Counted from the stretch's first letter, positions 1 to 8,890 are shown. The stretch: DNA of 64,000 nucleotides from Streptomyces camelliae (GCF_027625935.1 NZ_CP115300.1:9114001-9178000), one strand, 5' to 3'. Numbers and translations: made by a program. The notes: generated by a model not told the origin, from the letters alone.

Positions 1-548
1 GCGTCAGCGCGGAGTCGGTCCGCGCGCCAGGAGAGGCCGAGAACGCCGTTCATGGCCGCCCACAACGCGGTGGCGGTGGTGACGGGATCGAGGTCGGCGG
101 CGAGCGAGCCGTCGGCCACCCCGTCGGCCAGGGCGGCGGCGAGTTTGGCGTTCTGCTCGTCGACGAGCGCGGCGACCCGTTCCAGGGCCGCGGGTTCGTC
201 CGGCGGCTCGGCCAGCAGGCGGAACTGGTGCGGGCGCTCGGCGGCGAAGCGGACGTACGCGGCCGAGGCGGCCCTGATGCGTTCCGCGGGGGTGCCCGGG
301 GCAGCGTAGGCGTCGTCCATGTAGGTCCGGTTGTCCTCAAGTGCCCGCTCGGCAACGGCGATGAGAACGGCCGCGCGGCCGCCCACGCGGTTGTACACCG
401 TCTGCACGGCGACATCCGCGCGTTCCGCGATGCCTTCCAAGGTGACCGCGTCGGGGCCTCCGGAGGCCAGCAGTTCCTCGGCGGCGTCGACGATGGCCGC
501 ACGGGTTGCGGCGGCCCGACGTGTCGTGCGTGTGACCTTGATTGTCAT
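1..548 (-). CDS. TetR family transcriptional regulator (C-terminus cut by window edge)
   Basis: Reading leftward from the ATG at 548 gives MTIKVTRTTRRAAATRAAIV and then a typical TetR helix-turn-helix: LEGIAERADVAVQTVYNRVG at about residues 43-62. The frame stays open to base 1, so about 182 residues are visible and the end of the ligand domain is missing. It lies 67 bases downstream of a short-chain dehydrogenase on the same strand and is probably the last gene of the hydrolase-SDR-SDR operon. By family analogy it would repress that operon; the palindrome at 3381-3410 is a candidate operator. The ligand cannot be predicted. Confidence 0.88.
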   Translation of the reverse strand, partial: MTIKVTRTTRRAAATRAAIVDAAEELLASGGPDAVTLEGIAERADVAVQTVYNRVGGRAAVLIAVAERALEDNRTYMDDAYAAPGTPAERIRAASAAYVRFAAERPHQFRLLAEPPDEPAALERVAALVDEQNAKLAAALADGVADGSLAADLDPVTTATALWAAMNGVLGLSWRADRLRAD

Positions 549-615
549 GGTCTTCGCTACTTTACGAGGTGCTCGAACGGCCGGACCCTCTGGGCCGCTT
601 CCTTCAGCCCGGATT

Positions 616-1497
616 TCAGCGGGAACCGGCCTGATGGCGCTCATGCACCGCCGGGTCGTGCCAGCCCGACGCCGAGGCGAGGCCGAGGGCGCGCTGGACC
701 GTCTGAGAGCGGAAACCGACACGTTCGAGTATCGGCCGGAACAGGCCGGGAGCGTTCGCGGTCAGGGTGAGGGACCTGGGGACGACGACGCGGTCCGCAC
801 GGCGCTCGATGCCGCGGACGATGCCGGCGATGACTTTCTCCAGCGGCACCATCTTCCACAACCCCTTGGAGTTGCCGCCCCAGAGGGCGTGCCCGGCCGG
901 GTCCGCGGTCACGTCGTCCATCATCGGAGTGCGGAAGAACGTGGGGTGGGCGCTGCCGACACCGACACCCAGGTGGCGAACCTCCAGGCGAAGGCTGTCG
1001 CACAGCGCCCACACGCCGGCCTTGCTCGCGGTGTAGGAGATCTGGAGCGGCGAGTGCACGAAGGCAGCCATGGACGAGACGGCGAGCAGGTAGCCCTCGT
1101 GGCGTTGCACGTGGGGGAGTGCGGCACGGAAGGTGCGCCAGACCCCGTTGAGGTTGACGTCGATGACACGTTCGTAGGCCGACGGGTCGATGGCCGCCAT
1201 CGGGGCCATGGTGTCGATCCCGGCGCCTGCGATGACGATGTCGAGGCGCCCGAAGTGCGTGGCGGCCTCGTGCATGGCTTGCTGCAGGCCGGCGAGGTCG
1301 CGTACGTCGGCGTGCCAGCCACGGGCGACTGTTTCGTCTCCCAGGTCCTGGGCTTGGGCCGTGGTAGCCGCGAGGCTGAGGTCGAGCAGCGCGAGGTTGG
1401 CGCCGCGCCCGCGCAGGGCCCGGGCGAGGGCAGCGCCCAGGCCGCCGGTGGAACCAGTGAGGACGACGGTGCGCCCGGCCAGGTCGTAACGGGTCAT
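616..1497 (-). CDS. SDR family NAD(P)-dependent oxidoreductase
   Basis: This 293-residue protein is a classical short-chain dehydrogenase. The cofactor-binding TGSTGGLG lies near residues 15-22 and the catalytic YTASK near residue 155, with an upstream Ser (AVSSMAAF). The usual NNAG strand motif reads IAGAG. A C-terminal extension of about 50 residues suggests the subgroup often found beside alpha/beta hydrolases. The start ATG follows GAGGTAGG. Six bases separate it from the preceding SDR gene, so the two are probably co-transcribed. Substrate unknown; oxidation or reduction of a lipid or terpenoid alcohol/ketone is an inference from context only. Confidence 0.9.
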   Translation of the reverse strand: MTRYDLAGRTVVLTGSTGGLGAALARALRGRGANLALLDLSLAATTAQAQDLGDETVARGWHADVRDLAGLQQAMHEAATHFGRLDIVIAGAGIDTMAPMAAIDPSAYERVIDVNLNGVWRTFRAALPHVQRHEGYLLAVSSMAAFVHSPLQISYTASKAGVWALCDSLRLEVRHLGVGVGSAHPTFFRTPMMDDVTADPAGHALWGGNSKGLWKMVPLEKVIAGIVRGIERRADRVVVPRSLTLTANAPGLFRPILERVGFRSQTVQRALGLASASGWHDPAVHERHQAGSR

Positions 1498-1503
1498 GAC
1501 GGC

Positions 1504-2388
1504 CTACCTCGGTGAGTCGGTCTGCGGGGACTTGCCTGTGGGGCCGGCGGATTCATCGAGTCGGCGCAGGAGTCGGCGCAGTTCGGGGTGGCGTTCGGCG
1601 ATGAGATCGGTGACGGGGTTAAGGACGCCGCGCAGGGCCGAAAACGGTGCCCACCTGCGGGGGACCATGACACGGGCCGAGCGGTTCTCGATGCCGCGGA
1701 CGACGGCGTCCGCGACGCGCGTGGGGGCGATGGCCTTGCCGAGCAGGGACGGGAAGGCGATCTCGCGCATGCGGGTGGTGATGTCGTTGCTTCCGAAGGC
1801 TGCTCCAGCGATGGGCGTGTGGACCCAGCCGGGGTAGAGCACCCCGGCGCTGGCGCCGTGGATGCCGAGTTCGGCGCGCAGGGCGCGGCCGAACTGCTCG
1901 ACGCCGGCCTTCGACATGGCGTAGGGGGCGTTGGTCATGCCGTTGAAGTAGGCGTACACCGAAGCGGTGACCAGGACGTGCCCGCGCGCCGCGATAACGT
2001 GCGGCAGTGCGGCGCGAACGGTGCGCCAGACGCCCAGCAGGTCCACTTCGACGACGCGCTCGAACATGGCCGGGTCGATGGTAGCGATCGTCGCCGGCGG
2101 ATCGGCCGCGATCCCCGCGTTGGCGAAGACGACGTCCAGGCCGCCGAACCGGTCGACCGTACGGCCCACCGCGTCGGCCAGTGCGGCGCGATCGGTGACA
2201 TCCACCGACAGCGCCAGTGTCCTGTCGCCGCCGAGGTCGCGGGCGAGGGCCGATGTGGCGTCGATGCCCCGGTCGGCGAGGACCACGTTGGCTCCGCGCG
2301 AGTGCAGCGTGCGGGCGGTGGCCGCACCGATGCCTCCGGCTGCGCCGGTGATGAAGACGGTCTTCCCCGCAATCGGGTAGGTGGGCAT
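1504..2388 (-). CDS. SDR family NAD(P)-dependent oxidoreductase
   Basis: This 294-residue short-chain dehydrogenase has the Rossmann motif TGAAGGIG at residues 15-22, FANAG near residue 90 and the active-site YAMSK near residue 157. It resembles the neighbouring SDR in length and layout, including the C-terminal tail with MVPRRW, so the pair probably arose by duplication. The gene starts 12 bases after the hydrolase stop codon, indicating one operon. The product should be a soluble NAD(P)-linked dehydrogenase; the substrate cannot be read from sequence. Confidence 0.9.
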   Translation of the reverse strand: MPTYPIAGKTVFITGAAGGIGAATARTLHSRGANVVLADRGIDATSALARDLGGDRTLALSVDVTDRAALADAVGRTVDRFGGLDVVFANAGIAADPPATIATIDPAMFERVVEVDLLGVWRTVRAALPHVIAARGHVLVTASVYAYFNGMTNAPYAMSKAGVEQFGRALRAELGIHGASAGVLYPGWVHTPIAGAAFGSNDITTRMREIAFPSLLGKAIAPTRVADAVVRGIENRSARVMVPRRWAPFSALRGVLNPVTDLIAERHPELRRLLRRLDESAGPTGKSPQTDSPR

Positions 2389-2400
2389 CTCGTACCTCTT

Positions 2401-3327
2401 TCAGGGTGTCGTGGGTCCCGGGGCTTCACCAGGTGCGGAGCCGATGGGGACGTGCCGCGCCAGGAAGGCGAGCTGGTCCGTGACAACGCGTTCGAAGGGC
2501 TCGCCGAGGTAGATGTCGAAGTGGCCGTCGGGGTAGAGGCGGATCTCGCCGCGCGGCGCCCTGCGGGCATGGCGCAGGGTCGGCCGCGCGGGGGCCACGC
2601 TGTCGTGCTCGCATACGCAGAACAGCACCGGGCATGCGATCTTCGCGGTCCGGCGGCCCGGCCGGTAGCGGAGGATGTCCAGGGCGAACCGCGCCGCAAC
2701 CTGGTTAGAGAAGGGCGCGTCGTTGGGCACGAGGGCCAGGTAGCCGGGCTCGGCGTCCGCAGCGGTCATCAACGCGGCGGATCCGGGCGGCCCCGCCGTC
2801 GCGACCATGACGGGAGGGCGCCCAAGGCGGGCGCCGACCACGTCACGGACCGCGCGGGCCATCACCTTCACCGAGGTGTCCGGGCGCATCGCTAGGGCAG
2901 AGGCGACACCGTCGGTGAACAGGCCCTGGGCGATGACGGCGGCGACGGCCGGGTCCTGGGCGGCTGTCGCCAGGACATGGCCGCCGCCGAAAGAGGTGCC
3001 CCACAGCACCACGCGCCGGGGGGCGACCTCCTGCCGGGAGCGGGCGAAGGCCACAGCCGCCTGCCAGTCCTGAAGCTGCCGGCGGATGCTCAGGAGTTGG
3101 CGGGGCTGGCCCCCGCTGGCGCCGAAGTGTCGGTAGTCGAAGACCAGGCAGGCGTATCCCGCGGCGGTGAAACGCTCGGCATAGGCATCCAGGCGCATTT
3201 CCCGGATACCGCCCAGGCCGTGCGCCATGACTATCACGGGACGCCGACTCCCGCCCTCGGGCAGGTACAGCCAGGCGTGACACTCGTCCGGCCCTGAAGG
3301 AAACGTCACATTCAATCGGTCGGTCAT
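2401..3327 (-). CDS. Alpha/beta hydrolase
   Basis: I choose the ATG at 3327 (MTDRLNVTF) because CGGAGGTCCG stands directly in front of it; a longer frame from 3390 has no such signal and would run through the palindrome. The 308-residue product has the oxyanion HGLGG near residue 34, the nucleophile elbow GTSFGG near residue 110, a late Asp in CEHDSVAP and a terminal His in DGHFD, a complete Ser-Asp-His triad. It is the first gene of the leftward operon with two SDRs and a TetR regulator. Likely an esterase or lipase-like enzyme; the 'X-Pro dipeptidyl-peptidase-like' label often given to this family says little about substrate. Confidence 0.88.
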   Translation of the reverse strand: MTDRLNVTFPSGPDECHAWLYLPEGGSRRPVIVMAHGLGGIREMRLDAYAERFTAAGYACLVFDYRHFGASGGQPRQLLSIRRQLQDWQAAVAFARSRQEVAPRRVVLWGTSFGGGHVLATAAQDPAVAAVIAQGLFTDGVASALAMRPDTSVKVMARAVRDVVGARLGRPPVMVATAGPPGSAALMTAADAEPGYLALVPNDAPFSNQVAARFALDILRYRPGRRTAKIACPVLFCVCEHDSVAPARPTLRHARRAPRGEIRLYPDGHFDIYLGEPFERVVTDQLAFLARHVPIGSAPGEAPGPTTP

Positions 3328-3380
3328 CGGACCTCCGTAACACGGCTCGCATCGTTGGGCTCGCGGGATATTTGTAAGTG

Positions 3381-3410
3381 CTTCCAACATTGGAAGTTAA
3401 TCCAATATTG
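3381..3410. promoter_or_regulatory. Palindromic operator candidate upstream of the hydrolase operon
   Basis: CTTCCAACATTGGAAG (3381-3396) has perfect 7-base arms around CA. It overlaps ATTGGAAGTTAATCCAAT, in which ATTGGA/TCCAAT repeat around a 6-base spacer, followed by CAATATTG. The site sits 54 bases before the hydrolase start. The overlapping half sites TTGGA and TCCAA are typical of a TetR dimer-pair operator, and the operon encodes a TetR protein, so autoregulation is likely. Confidence 0.55.
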
Positions 3411-3703
3411 CGGGGCTGTAAAGCAAGTCGGCGGCAACGAACACGTCACGTCTCCGCTGGGTCCTGAGCCACGCCCTACGTCAGCGCCGCGCTGACCGAC
3501 TGGTCGGCGAAAGGGACGATGACCGGCGGAACAGCGAGGCCGGCGTGCCCCTCGGAGACGGGGCCGGCATGTCCTTGGCGGACGTCGCGACGCGCATGCG
3601 ACCCGAACGCTGTCGGCCCACAGGGCGGTCGGTGGTCTAGGCAAAGAACGGCCGACGGTCCGAGTGTGCTTCCACGGCCTCGACCTGGAACGCCGAGGGC
3701 AGC

Positions 3704-4012
3704 ATGTTGCTGTCGCGGCGTGTGGCCAACGACGAGCCCGAGCTGCTCACGTTCATCGGCGCTGTCTTGGCCCTGGCGGACGGAAGCCCGGTGACCTGGG
3801 CGATCGACATGACCGGCGGCGAACCGGCGTTGCTGCTCGCCCTCCTGCGCAACCACGGCCAGGAGGTCCTCTACCTGCCTGGCCACCTGGTGAACCGGGC
3901 CGCCGACGGTTACCGCGGCGAGGGCAAGACCGACGCCCGGGACGCGTATGTCATCGCGGACCAGGCCCGAATGCGCCGTGATCTGCGGCCGATCCGCTCG
4001 GCCCTCGCCTGA
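3704..4012 (+). pseudogene. IS110-family transposase, N-terminal fragment
   Basis: The 102 residues include WAIDMTGGEPALLLALL, LPGHLVNRA and GEGKTDARDAYVIADQARM, the DEDD-type RuvC-like start of IS110 transposases. The frame stops just after RRDLRPIR, where the full protein (about 400 residues) would continue into the rest of the DEDD domain and the C-terminal Tnp20 domain. The remainder is absent, and the next element begins immediately afterwards. A dead remnant. Confidence 0.8.
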
Positions 4013-4015
4013 CGA

Positions 4016-4444
4016 CTACGGACATGGCAGGGTGAACAGCCCCGGTTCTGGCTCGGTCAGGATGTGGCGCCCGGTCAGGCGCTTGAGCTTCAAACGGACG
4101 TTGTTGATGTTGTTCGGAGCCGGGTCCAGGTCCATCGCCTCGCACACGCCCCGTGCCCGTAGCGGACCGTCTGCCTGGGCGAACACCGTCATGATCTCCT
4201 GGTAGGCCGCCCCGTCCGGCAGCTCCGGGGCGGACGCCGACGGCGCGGGCGGGCCGGGGTCGGGCAGTTCCAGCAGCCTCTTGCGGGTGATCCGCACTTC
4301 CTCGGCGGCCCGGCCGAGTTCATCCAGCACGGCGGCGAGCCGCGTGATCTGCTCACGGGTCTCTTCGGCCTGCTCGGCGATCTCCCGCTCGCGCTCCTCC
4401 AGACGTACCAGCACCGCCCCCAGGGTCAGCTCCCCGCTGGTCAT
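4016..4444 (-). CDS. Coiled-coil/winged-helix protein coupled to a transposase
   Basis: The 142 residues fall into two parts: a long charged heptad region (about residues 10-60, rich in E, R and L) and a C-terminal segment (about 80-140) whose pattern resembles a winged helix (IMTVFAQADGPLRARGVCEA, NVRLKLKRLTGR). Its ATG overlaps the TGA that closes the restored transposase frame (ATGA at 4441-4444), so it is probably the second gene of that insertion sequence. A DNA-binding accessory role is an inference; I do not recognise a named family. Confidence 0.55.
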   Translation of the reverse strand: MTSGELTLGAVLVRLEEREREIAEQAEETREQITRLAAVLDELGRAAEEVRITRKRLLELPDPGPPAPSASAPELPDGAAYQEIMTVFAQADGPLRARGVCEAMDLDPAPNNINNVRLKLKRLTGRHILTEPEPGLFTLPCP

Positions 4445-5270
4445 GCGCCGCGCCAGGAGGTCGCACTGCCGGTCAGCCGACGGGCCATCACGTCGCTTAT
4501 CGCCCAGTAGACCCGGGACTCGGCCGAGGCAGGTCGGTGCTCGTAGTCGCGTACCAGCCGCGGTGCAGCATCAAGGTCCCGTTCGTCTGCTCCACCCGCC
4601 AGCGGATCGGCTGCGGGACGAACCCGGTCTCGGCCGGGTTGCGCTCGACGACTTCGACGTCGATGCCCACCCGCTGACCGTGGTCCACGACGGTCTTCTT
4701 GAACCCCTGATCCACCAGAGCCTTCGTCACGGTGCCGCCGCTACCGGCTGCGACCTTGTCGAGCAGAGCGGTGCCGAAGGCGTTGTCGTGGACGGAGGCG
4801 GCCAGCACCACCACGGCGATCACCAGACCCAGCACGTCCACGGCAAGCCCCCGCTTACGTCCCGGCACCTTCTTCGCCGCATCGCGTCCCGTCGTCTCGG
4901 CCGGCACCCCGGCCGCCGCGTGCAGGCTCTGGGTGTCGAGCACCACCAGGCTGGGGTCGGCTAATCGGCCCCTCTTCTCGCGGACCTGCCAGCGCAGAAG
5001 GTCGTGAATGACCTGGTCAGTGCCATCGTCACGCCACGTGTAGAAGTAGTACTTCACCGCCCCAGCAGGCGGCAGGTCGTGCGGAAGGTACTCCCACTGG
5101 CAGCCGGTCCGGGACTGGTAGAGCAGCGCGTTGACGATCTCCCGCATCGCGTAGCGGCCCTCATGTCCGCTGACGGAGGGGTGCTGGGCCTTCCATGCGG
5201 TGATCACCGGCTCGACCAGCGCCCAGCGTGCGTCGGATAAGTCGCTCTTGTAGGACTTGCGGTCGCTCAC
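4441..5270 (-). pseudogene. IS5-family transposase, frameshifted near its C-terminus
   Basis: The protein begins MSDRKSYKSDLSDARWALVE and has the IS5/ISL2 features TWRDDGTDQ, VLDTQSLH (first Asp) and VERNPAE. After MLHRGW the reading frame is lost. One base further on, another frame continues as LVRDYEHRPASAESRVYW to a TGA at 4441. The expected sequence MLHRRLVRDYEHRP is restored by one added base near 4560, so this copy carries a 1-base deletion. The coupled small gene follows with an ATGA overlap. Confidence 0.82.
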
Positions 5271-5587
5271 GCAGCCAGCTCAGCACGGCGCCAGCCCCGC
5301 GACCCGGCGGAGGCGGCAAGGCCACACGTTCAGGCGACGACAGAACGGACATAACCTTTCATTCCGCCCTCCGATGAGGGCGACGCGACGATGAGGCGCA
5401 GGGGTCGGCAGATCACCGCTGCAGTGGTTCCGCCGTTCGGCTGGAGACGGGCACCGACTTGCATCTCAGGCTCGGACAGCCCACCTGACCCGTGCCAGCT
5501 TGTAGGTGTCCTGTTTGTCCGGCATAGGGCGTGGCATTGAGGGCCGTCCTTTTGTGAGCGCGGCTCGAAGTCTGGAGGAGACGGCCG
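5271..5587. other. Intergenic region before the molybdoenzyme operon
   Basis: I see no convincing gene. The stretch joins the end of the insertion sequence to the next operon. A strong ribosome binding site (GGAGGAG, about 5573-5579) precedes the ATG at 5588. A segment near 5334-5352 (GACGACAGAACGGACAT) resembles 4011-4025 (GACGACTACGGACAT) in the same orientation and may be an element boundary, but this is weak. Confidence 0.3.
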
Positions 5588-7024
5588 ATGGCAAGTGGCG
5601 GACGGTCGTCGGGTTCAGCCCCAACCGGTGGGTCGCGACGTCCAAGACTGGAAGGGAAGTCGGCGCTGCAGCGGCTGAAGCGCGTACGTGGCGCTGTGGC
5701 TGCCGCCGCGGCTGCGGGCCGTGCTCGGACTCGTGCAACGGCACAGCGTGTGGGGCAGCTGCCCCCGCCCCCGGGACCTTTCCGTCCTGGATTCTGGCGC
5801 AGTCCGATCCGCGGGCCTTGGCTGACCTCGGTGTTCGGATTGGTCCTCTTGGTCGGCATTCCGGTTCTGTTCGTCACCGGACTGCTCTCCTACGCCTCCT
5901 ACAACCCCGACTTGAGCCCCTTCAACGACGAGACTCCCGACATGGGTGTTCTGGGCTTGTATCTCTTCGGCTGGCCCACCCATCCGTACTGGCTGTACCG
6001 GCTGCTCCAGGGCGTGCACGTGACGCTGGGCGTGGTGCTGGTGCCGGTGCTGCTGGCCAAGTTGTGGTCGGTGATCCCGAAGCTGTTCGAATGGCTGCCG
6101 GTGCGCTCCATCGCCCACGGCCTGGAGCGGCTGTCCCTGCTGAGGCTCGTCGGCGGCGTCATCTTCGAGTTCGTCACCGGCATCGTCAACATCCAGCTCT
6201 ACTACGTCTTCCCGGGTTCGTTCTACCGCCTGCACTTCTACGGCGCCTGGGTGTTCATCGCCGCCTTCGTCGTGCACGTGTGCCTCAGACTCGGCCGGAT
6301 GACGCGGTCCCTGCGCTCGCTCAGCCTGGGCGCCGAACTGCGCTCCGACCTCGCCCACACCGTGCCCGAACCCCCCGATCCGGACGGCCTGGTGGCAGCC
6401 TCTCCCGCCCTGACCACGATGACCCGCCGCGGCGCGGTGGGCATGGTGGGAGCGGGATCGCTGCTCCTGTTCGTCGTGACCGCCGGGCAGAGCATCGGCG
6501 GCCGGCTGCGCGCCACCGCGCTGCTCGCGCCGCACAACCGCGAACCGGGCAGCGGCCCGAACAGCTTCCAGATCAACAAGACGGCGGCCAAAGTGGGCAT
6601 CACCCCCACGCTCGTCGGACCCAACTGGCGGTTGGAGGTTGTCGGACACGGAGCGCCACGGGGCTTCACCCACGAGCAGCTCCTGGCGATGCCCCAGCAC
6701 GCCGCCGCACTGCCGATCGCCTGCGTGGAGGGATGGTCCACCGAAGACCAGTACTGGAGCGGCCTGCGGCTGGCCGACCTCGCCGCTCTGGCCGGAATGC
6801 CCGACGCCGCAAGCGTCCTGGTCCAGTCCATCCAACCCCCCGGCCCCTTCACCCGGGTGGTGCTGCGCGGCAACCAGATCCACGACCCCCGAGCGCTGCT
6901 CGCCCTCCGCGTCAACGGCGCGGCCCTCTCACTCGACCACGGCTACCCGGCCCGCATCATCGTCCCGGCCAACCCCGGCGTGACCAACACCAAGTGGGTC
7001 CACCGGCTCACCTTCAGGGCGTGA
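5588..7024 (+). CDS. Cytochrome b-like membrane domain fused to a sulfite-oxidase-type molybdopterin oxidoreductase
   Basis: The 478-residue protein has a basic Ala/Arg-rich N-terminus (1-65), a membrane part with several hydrophobic helices (about 75-250, including VFGLVLLVGIPVLFVTGLL and GVHVTLGVVLVPVLLAKLW), another helix near 285-305, and then a C-terminal oxidoreductase domain (about 325-478). The latter contains WRLEVVGHG, PIACVEGWS with the presumed Mo-coordinating Cys, and a final NTKWVHRLTF, all typical of the sulfite oxidase/nitrate reductase Mo-pterin fold. Histidines in the helices (LQGVHVTLG, FVVHVCLRLG) could ligate haem. The Mo domain probably sits outside the membrane. It leads an operon with a small membrane protein and a methyltransferase. 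Confidence 0.85.
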   Translation: MASGGRSSGSAPTGGSRRPRLEGKSALQRLKRVRGAVAAAAAAGRARTRATAQRVGQLPPPPGPFRPGFWRSPIRGPWLTSVFGLVLLVGIPVLFVTGLLSYASYNPDLSPFNDETPDMGVLGLYLFGWPTHPYWLYRLLQGVHVTLGVVLVPVLLAKLWSVIPKLFEWLPVRSIAHGLERLSLLRLVGGVIFEFVTGIVNIQLYYVFPGSFYRLHFYGAWVFIAAFVVHVCLRLGRMTRSLRSLSLGAELRSDLAHTVPEPPDPDGLVAASPALTTMTRRGAVGMVGAGSLLLFVVTAGQSIGGRLRATALLAPHNREPGSGPNSFQINKTAAKVGITPTLVGPNWRLEVVGHGAPRGFTHEQLLAMPQHAAALPIACVEGWSTEDQYWSGLRLADLAALAGMPDAASVLVQSIQPPGPFTRVVLRGNQIHDPRALLALRVNGAALSLDHGYPARIIVPANPGVTNTKWVHRLTFRA

Positions 7025-7026
7025 CC

Positions 7027-7530
7027 ATGGCACGAATCGTCCGCTGGTACGGCTCCGGCCCCCTGCATCTGCTCGTCCTGGTCGCCTCGTTCGCCCTGAC
7101 CGGCTACGCCATGGTGAGCCTGTTCGCCGTCCGGCCATGGGAGGAGGCGATCTGGTTCGTCGGTGCGGCGATCCTCCACGACCTCATCCTGCTGCCCCTG
7201 TACTCGCTGGCCGGCCTGTCGGCCCTCTCCGTGCTGCGGCACCGAGCCGCCGACGGACCGAGGGTGCCGTGGATCAACTACCTGCGTGTCCCCGCCTTCC
7301 TGTCAGGTCTGCTCCTGCTGGTCTGGTTCCCCCTCATCTTCCGTCTGGCGGTCCCCTACCCCGGCGACACCGCTCTGTCCGACAGCGTCTACCTCGGCCG
7401 ATGGCTGGCGATCATCGGCCTATTCTTCGCGGCCTCCGCCGTGGCCTTCGCGATGAGACTGCGCCGCCTGAGGCGGGCAGGCCGCGGCGACAGGAGCCGA
7501 CGGGCCGCAGGGCATGGCGCAGCACCGTGA
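7027..7530 (+). CDS. Small integral membrane protein
   Basis: This 167-residue protein starts two bases after the molybdoenzyme stop. It has four hydrophobic segments (LHLLVLVASFALTGYAMV, an ILHDLILLPLYSLAGL stretch, FLSGLLLLVWFPLIF, LAIIGLFFAASAVAFAM) and a basic tail. The His in ILHDLILLP lies within a helix. I recognise no named family. Tight linkage suggests it supports the fused cytochrome b/Mo enzyme, possibly as a membrane partner. Confidence 0.75.
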   Translation: MARIVRWYGSGPLHLLVLVASFALTGYAMVSLFAVRPWEEAIWFVGAAILHDLILLPLYSLAGLSALSVLRHRAADGPRVPWINYLRVPAFLSGLLLLVWFPLIFRLAVPYPGDTALSDSVYLGRWLAIIGLFFAASAVAFAMRLRRLRRAGRGDRSRRAAGHGAAP

Positions 7531-8255
7531 CAACGGACGAGGACGAGCTGTACGACGCCGACGGGGAGCCCTACGCGCTCGTCCTGCGACCCGGCCGAGA
7601 ACCGGTGTACCTACGGCTATCCGACGGGCGCCGGATCCGGATGCCGGTACACCGCTGGCACGAGCAGCCCACGGCGGCCGACAAGACAGTGCTGGAACGC
7701 TGCATCAGCCCCGTCCTCGACGTCGGCTGCGGCCCGGGCCGCATGTGCAGGGCACTCCTGAGCCGGGGAGTCTTCGCCCTCGGGGTCGACATCGCGCCTC
7801 GCGCGGTCGCACTGACCACCTCTCTGGGAGGGCTCGCACTGCGCCGATCGGTCTTCGACCGGCTGCCGGCAGAGAGAGGCTGGCAGACGGTGCTGCTCAT
7901 CGACGGCAACATCGGCATCGGTGGCGATCCTCGTGGCCTGCTGCGCCGCTGCGGCGGCCTCGTCGCCCCCACCGGGCGCCTCGTCGTCGAGGTCGACCCC
8001 GACGACGTCGAGCAGCGGTGCAGCGCCCGGTTCGAGGACCTCCACGGCCGGAGTGGTCCGCTCTTTCCTTGGGCACGGCTCGGGCGACGAGCGCTCCGCA
8101 GGATCGCCGCCAGCCTTGCTCTCAGCGTCACCGATCAGTGGACGAGCGGGCACCGCTGCTTTGCCACCCTCTCTCACCAGGGATCGTCCTGTGACCGCCC
8201 TGACACGGGCCCCGCAGTGACGGACGCGTCGGACGACCGGGCCGCTCCACGATGA
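7527..8255 (+). CDS. Class I SAM-dependent methyltransferase
   Basis: The GTG at 7527 overlaps the preceding stop (GTGA) and gives 242 residues. Motif I is VLDVGCGPGRMCRALL (about 64-79), followed by GVDIAPRAV and a post-I acidic region. DGNIGIGGDPRGLLRRC and GRLVVEVDPDDVEQR match the group of methyltransferases often encoded beside Streptomyces molybdoenzymes. Small-molecule methylation is likely; the substrate is unknown. Confidence 0.8.
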   Translation: MTTDEDELYDADGEPYALVLRPGREPVYLRLSDGRRIRMPVHRWHEQPTAADKTVLERCISPVLDVGCGPGRMCRALLSRGVFALGVDIAPRAVALTTSLGGLALRRSVFDRLPAERGWQTVLLIDGNIGIGGDPRGLLRRCGGLVAPTGRLVVEVDPDDVEQRCSARFEDLHGRSGPLFPWARLGRRALRRIAASLALSVTDQWTSGHRCFATLSHQGSSCDRPDTGPAVTDASDDRAAPR

Positions 8256-8353
8256 CGCCGCCATGCTGCTGCACTGCTACCACAGTCGTTCGGGAGGAAA
8301 GTCTGTTCGCATCGAGTGAGAAGGCGGCGGCTGCGGCAAGGTAGAAAGGACAC

Positions 8354-8890
8354 ATGCCGGAGCGCGAGCCCCCTGCGGGAACCATGGACGACGTTGATGC
8401 GGTCACCCGGGCGGTCCTGACCGCGTCCCGGCTGCTGGTAGCGGTCTCCGCCCGTTCCCTCGCCGAGGTCGAGGAGCGCGTGACCCTCCCGCAGTTCCGG
8501 ATGCTGGTGGTGCTGGCCACCCGGGGAGAGACCAAGCTGGTCGCGCTCGCCGAGCTGCTCCAGGTTGCGCCCTCCACCGCCATGCGCATGGTCGACCGGC
8601 TCATCGCCGCCGGACTCGCCGACCGCAAGGCCAATCCCGCCAACCGCCGCGAGACTCTGCTGCGGCTGACCGAGGAAGGCCGGCACACCGTCGAGGAAGT
8701 CACCGCCCGGCGTCGCGCCGAGATCGCCGGCATCGTCGAACGACTCCGCCCGATCGAGCGCCTCGCGCTCGTCGAGGCCCTCAACGCCTTCAACGAGGCG
8801 GGAGGCGAGCCCTTGGCCCCGGCGGCGGACGACCCCGAGCCACACCCCCTCGGCTGGATCGTGGACGGAGCCATGGCGCACGACGCCTGA
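8354..8890 (+). CDS. MarR family transcriptional regulator
   Basis: The 178-residue protein has the MarR winged helix: LPQFRMLVVLATRGETKLV, LAELLQVAPSTAMRMVDRLI (recognition region, about 70-95), and the wing ADRKANPANRRETLLRLTEEG. A C-terminal extension of about 35 residues follows the dimerisation helix. It stands alone 98 bases after the methyltransferase. TTGCA/TGCAA palindromes at 11314-11332 and 11570-11582, in front of nearby genes, are possible targets, but that link is inference. Confidence 0.88.
   Translation: MPEREPPAGTMDDVDAVTRAVLTASRLLVAVSARSLAEVEERVTLPQFRMLVVLATRGETKLVALAELLQVAPSTAMRMVDRLIAAGLADRKANPANRRETLLRLTEEGRHTVEEVTARRRAEIAGIVERLRPIERLALVEALNAFNEAGGEPLAPAADDPEPHPLGWIVDGAMAHDA

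Noticed and set aside
4011..5352. Similar sequences GACGACTACGGACAT and GACGACAGAACGGACAT at both sides of the IS5-type element
   Set aside because: They are in direct orientation, only partly alike and not at symmetric positions, so I cannot call them target duplications or terminal repeats.
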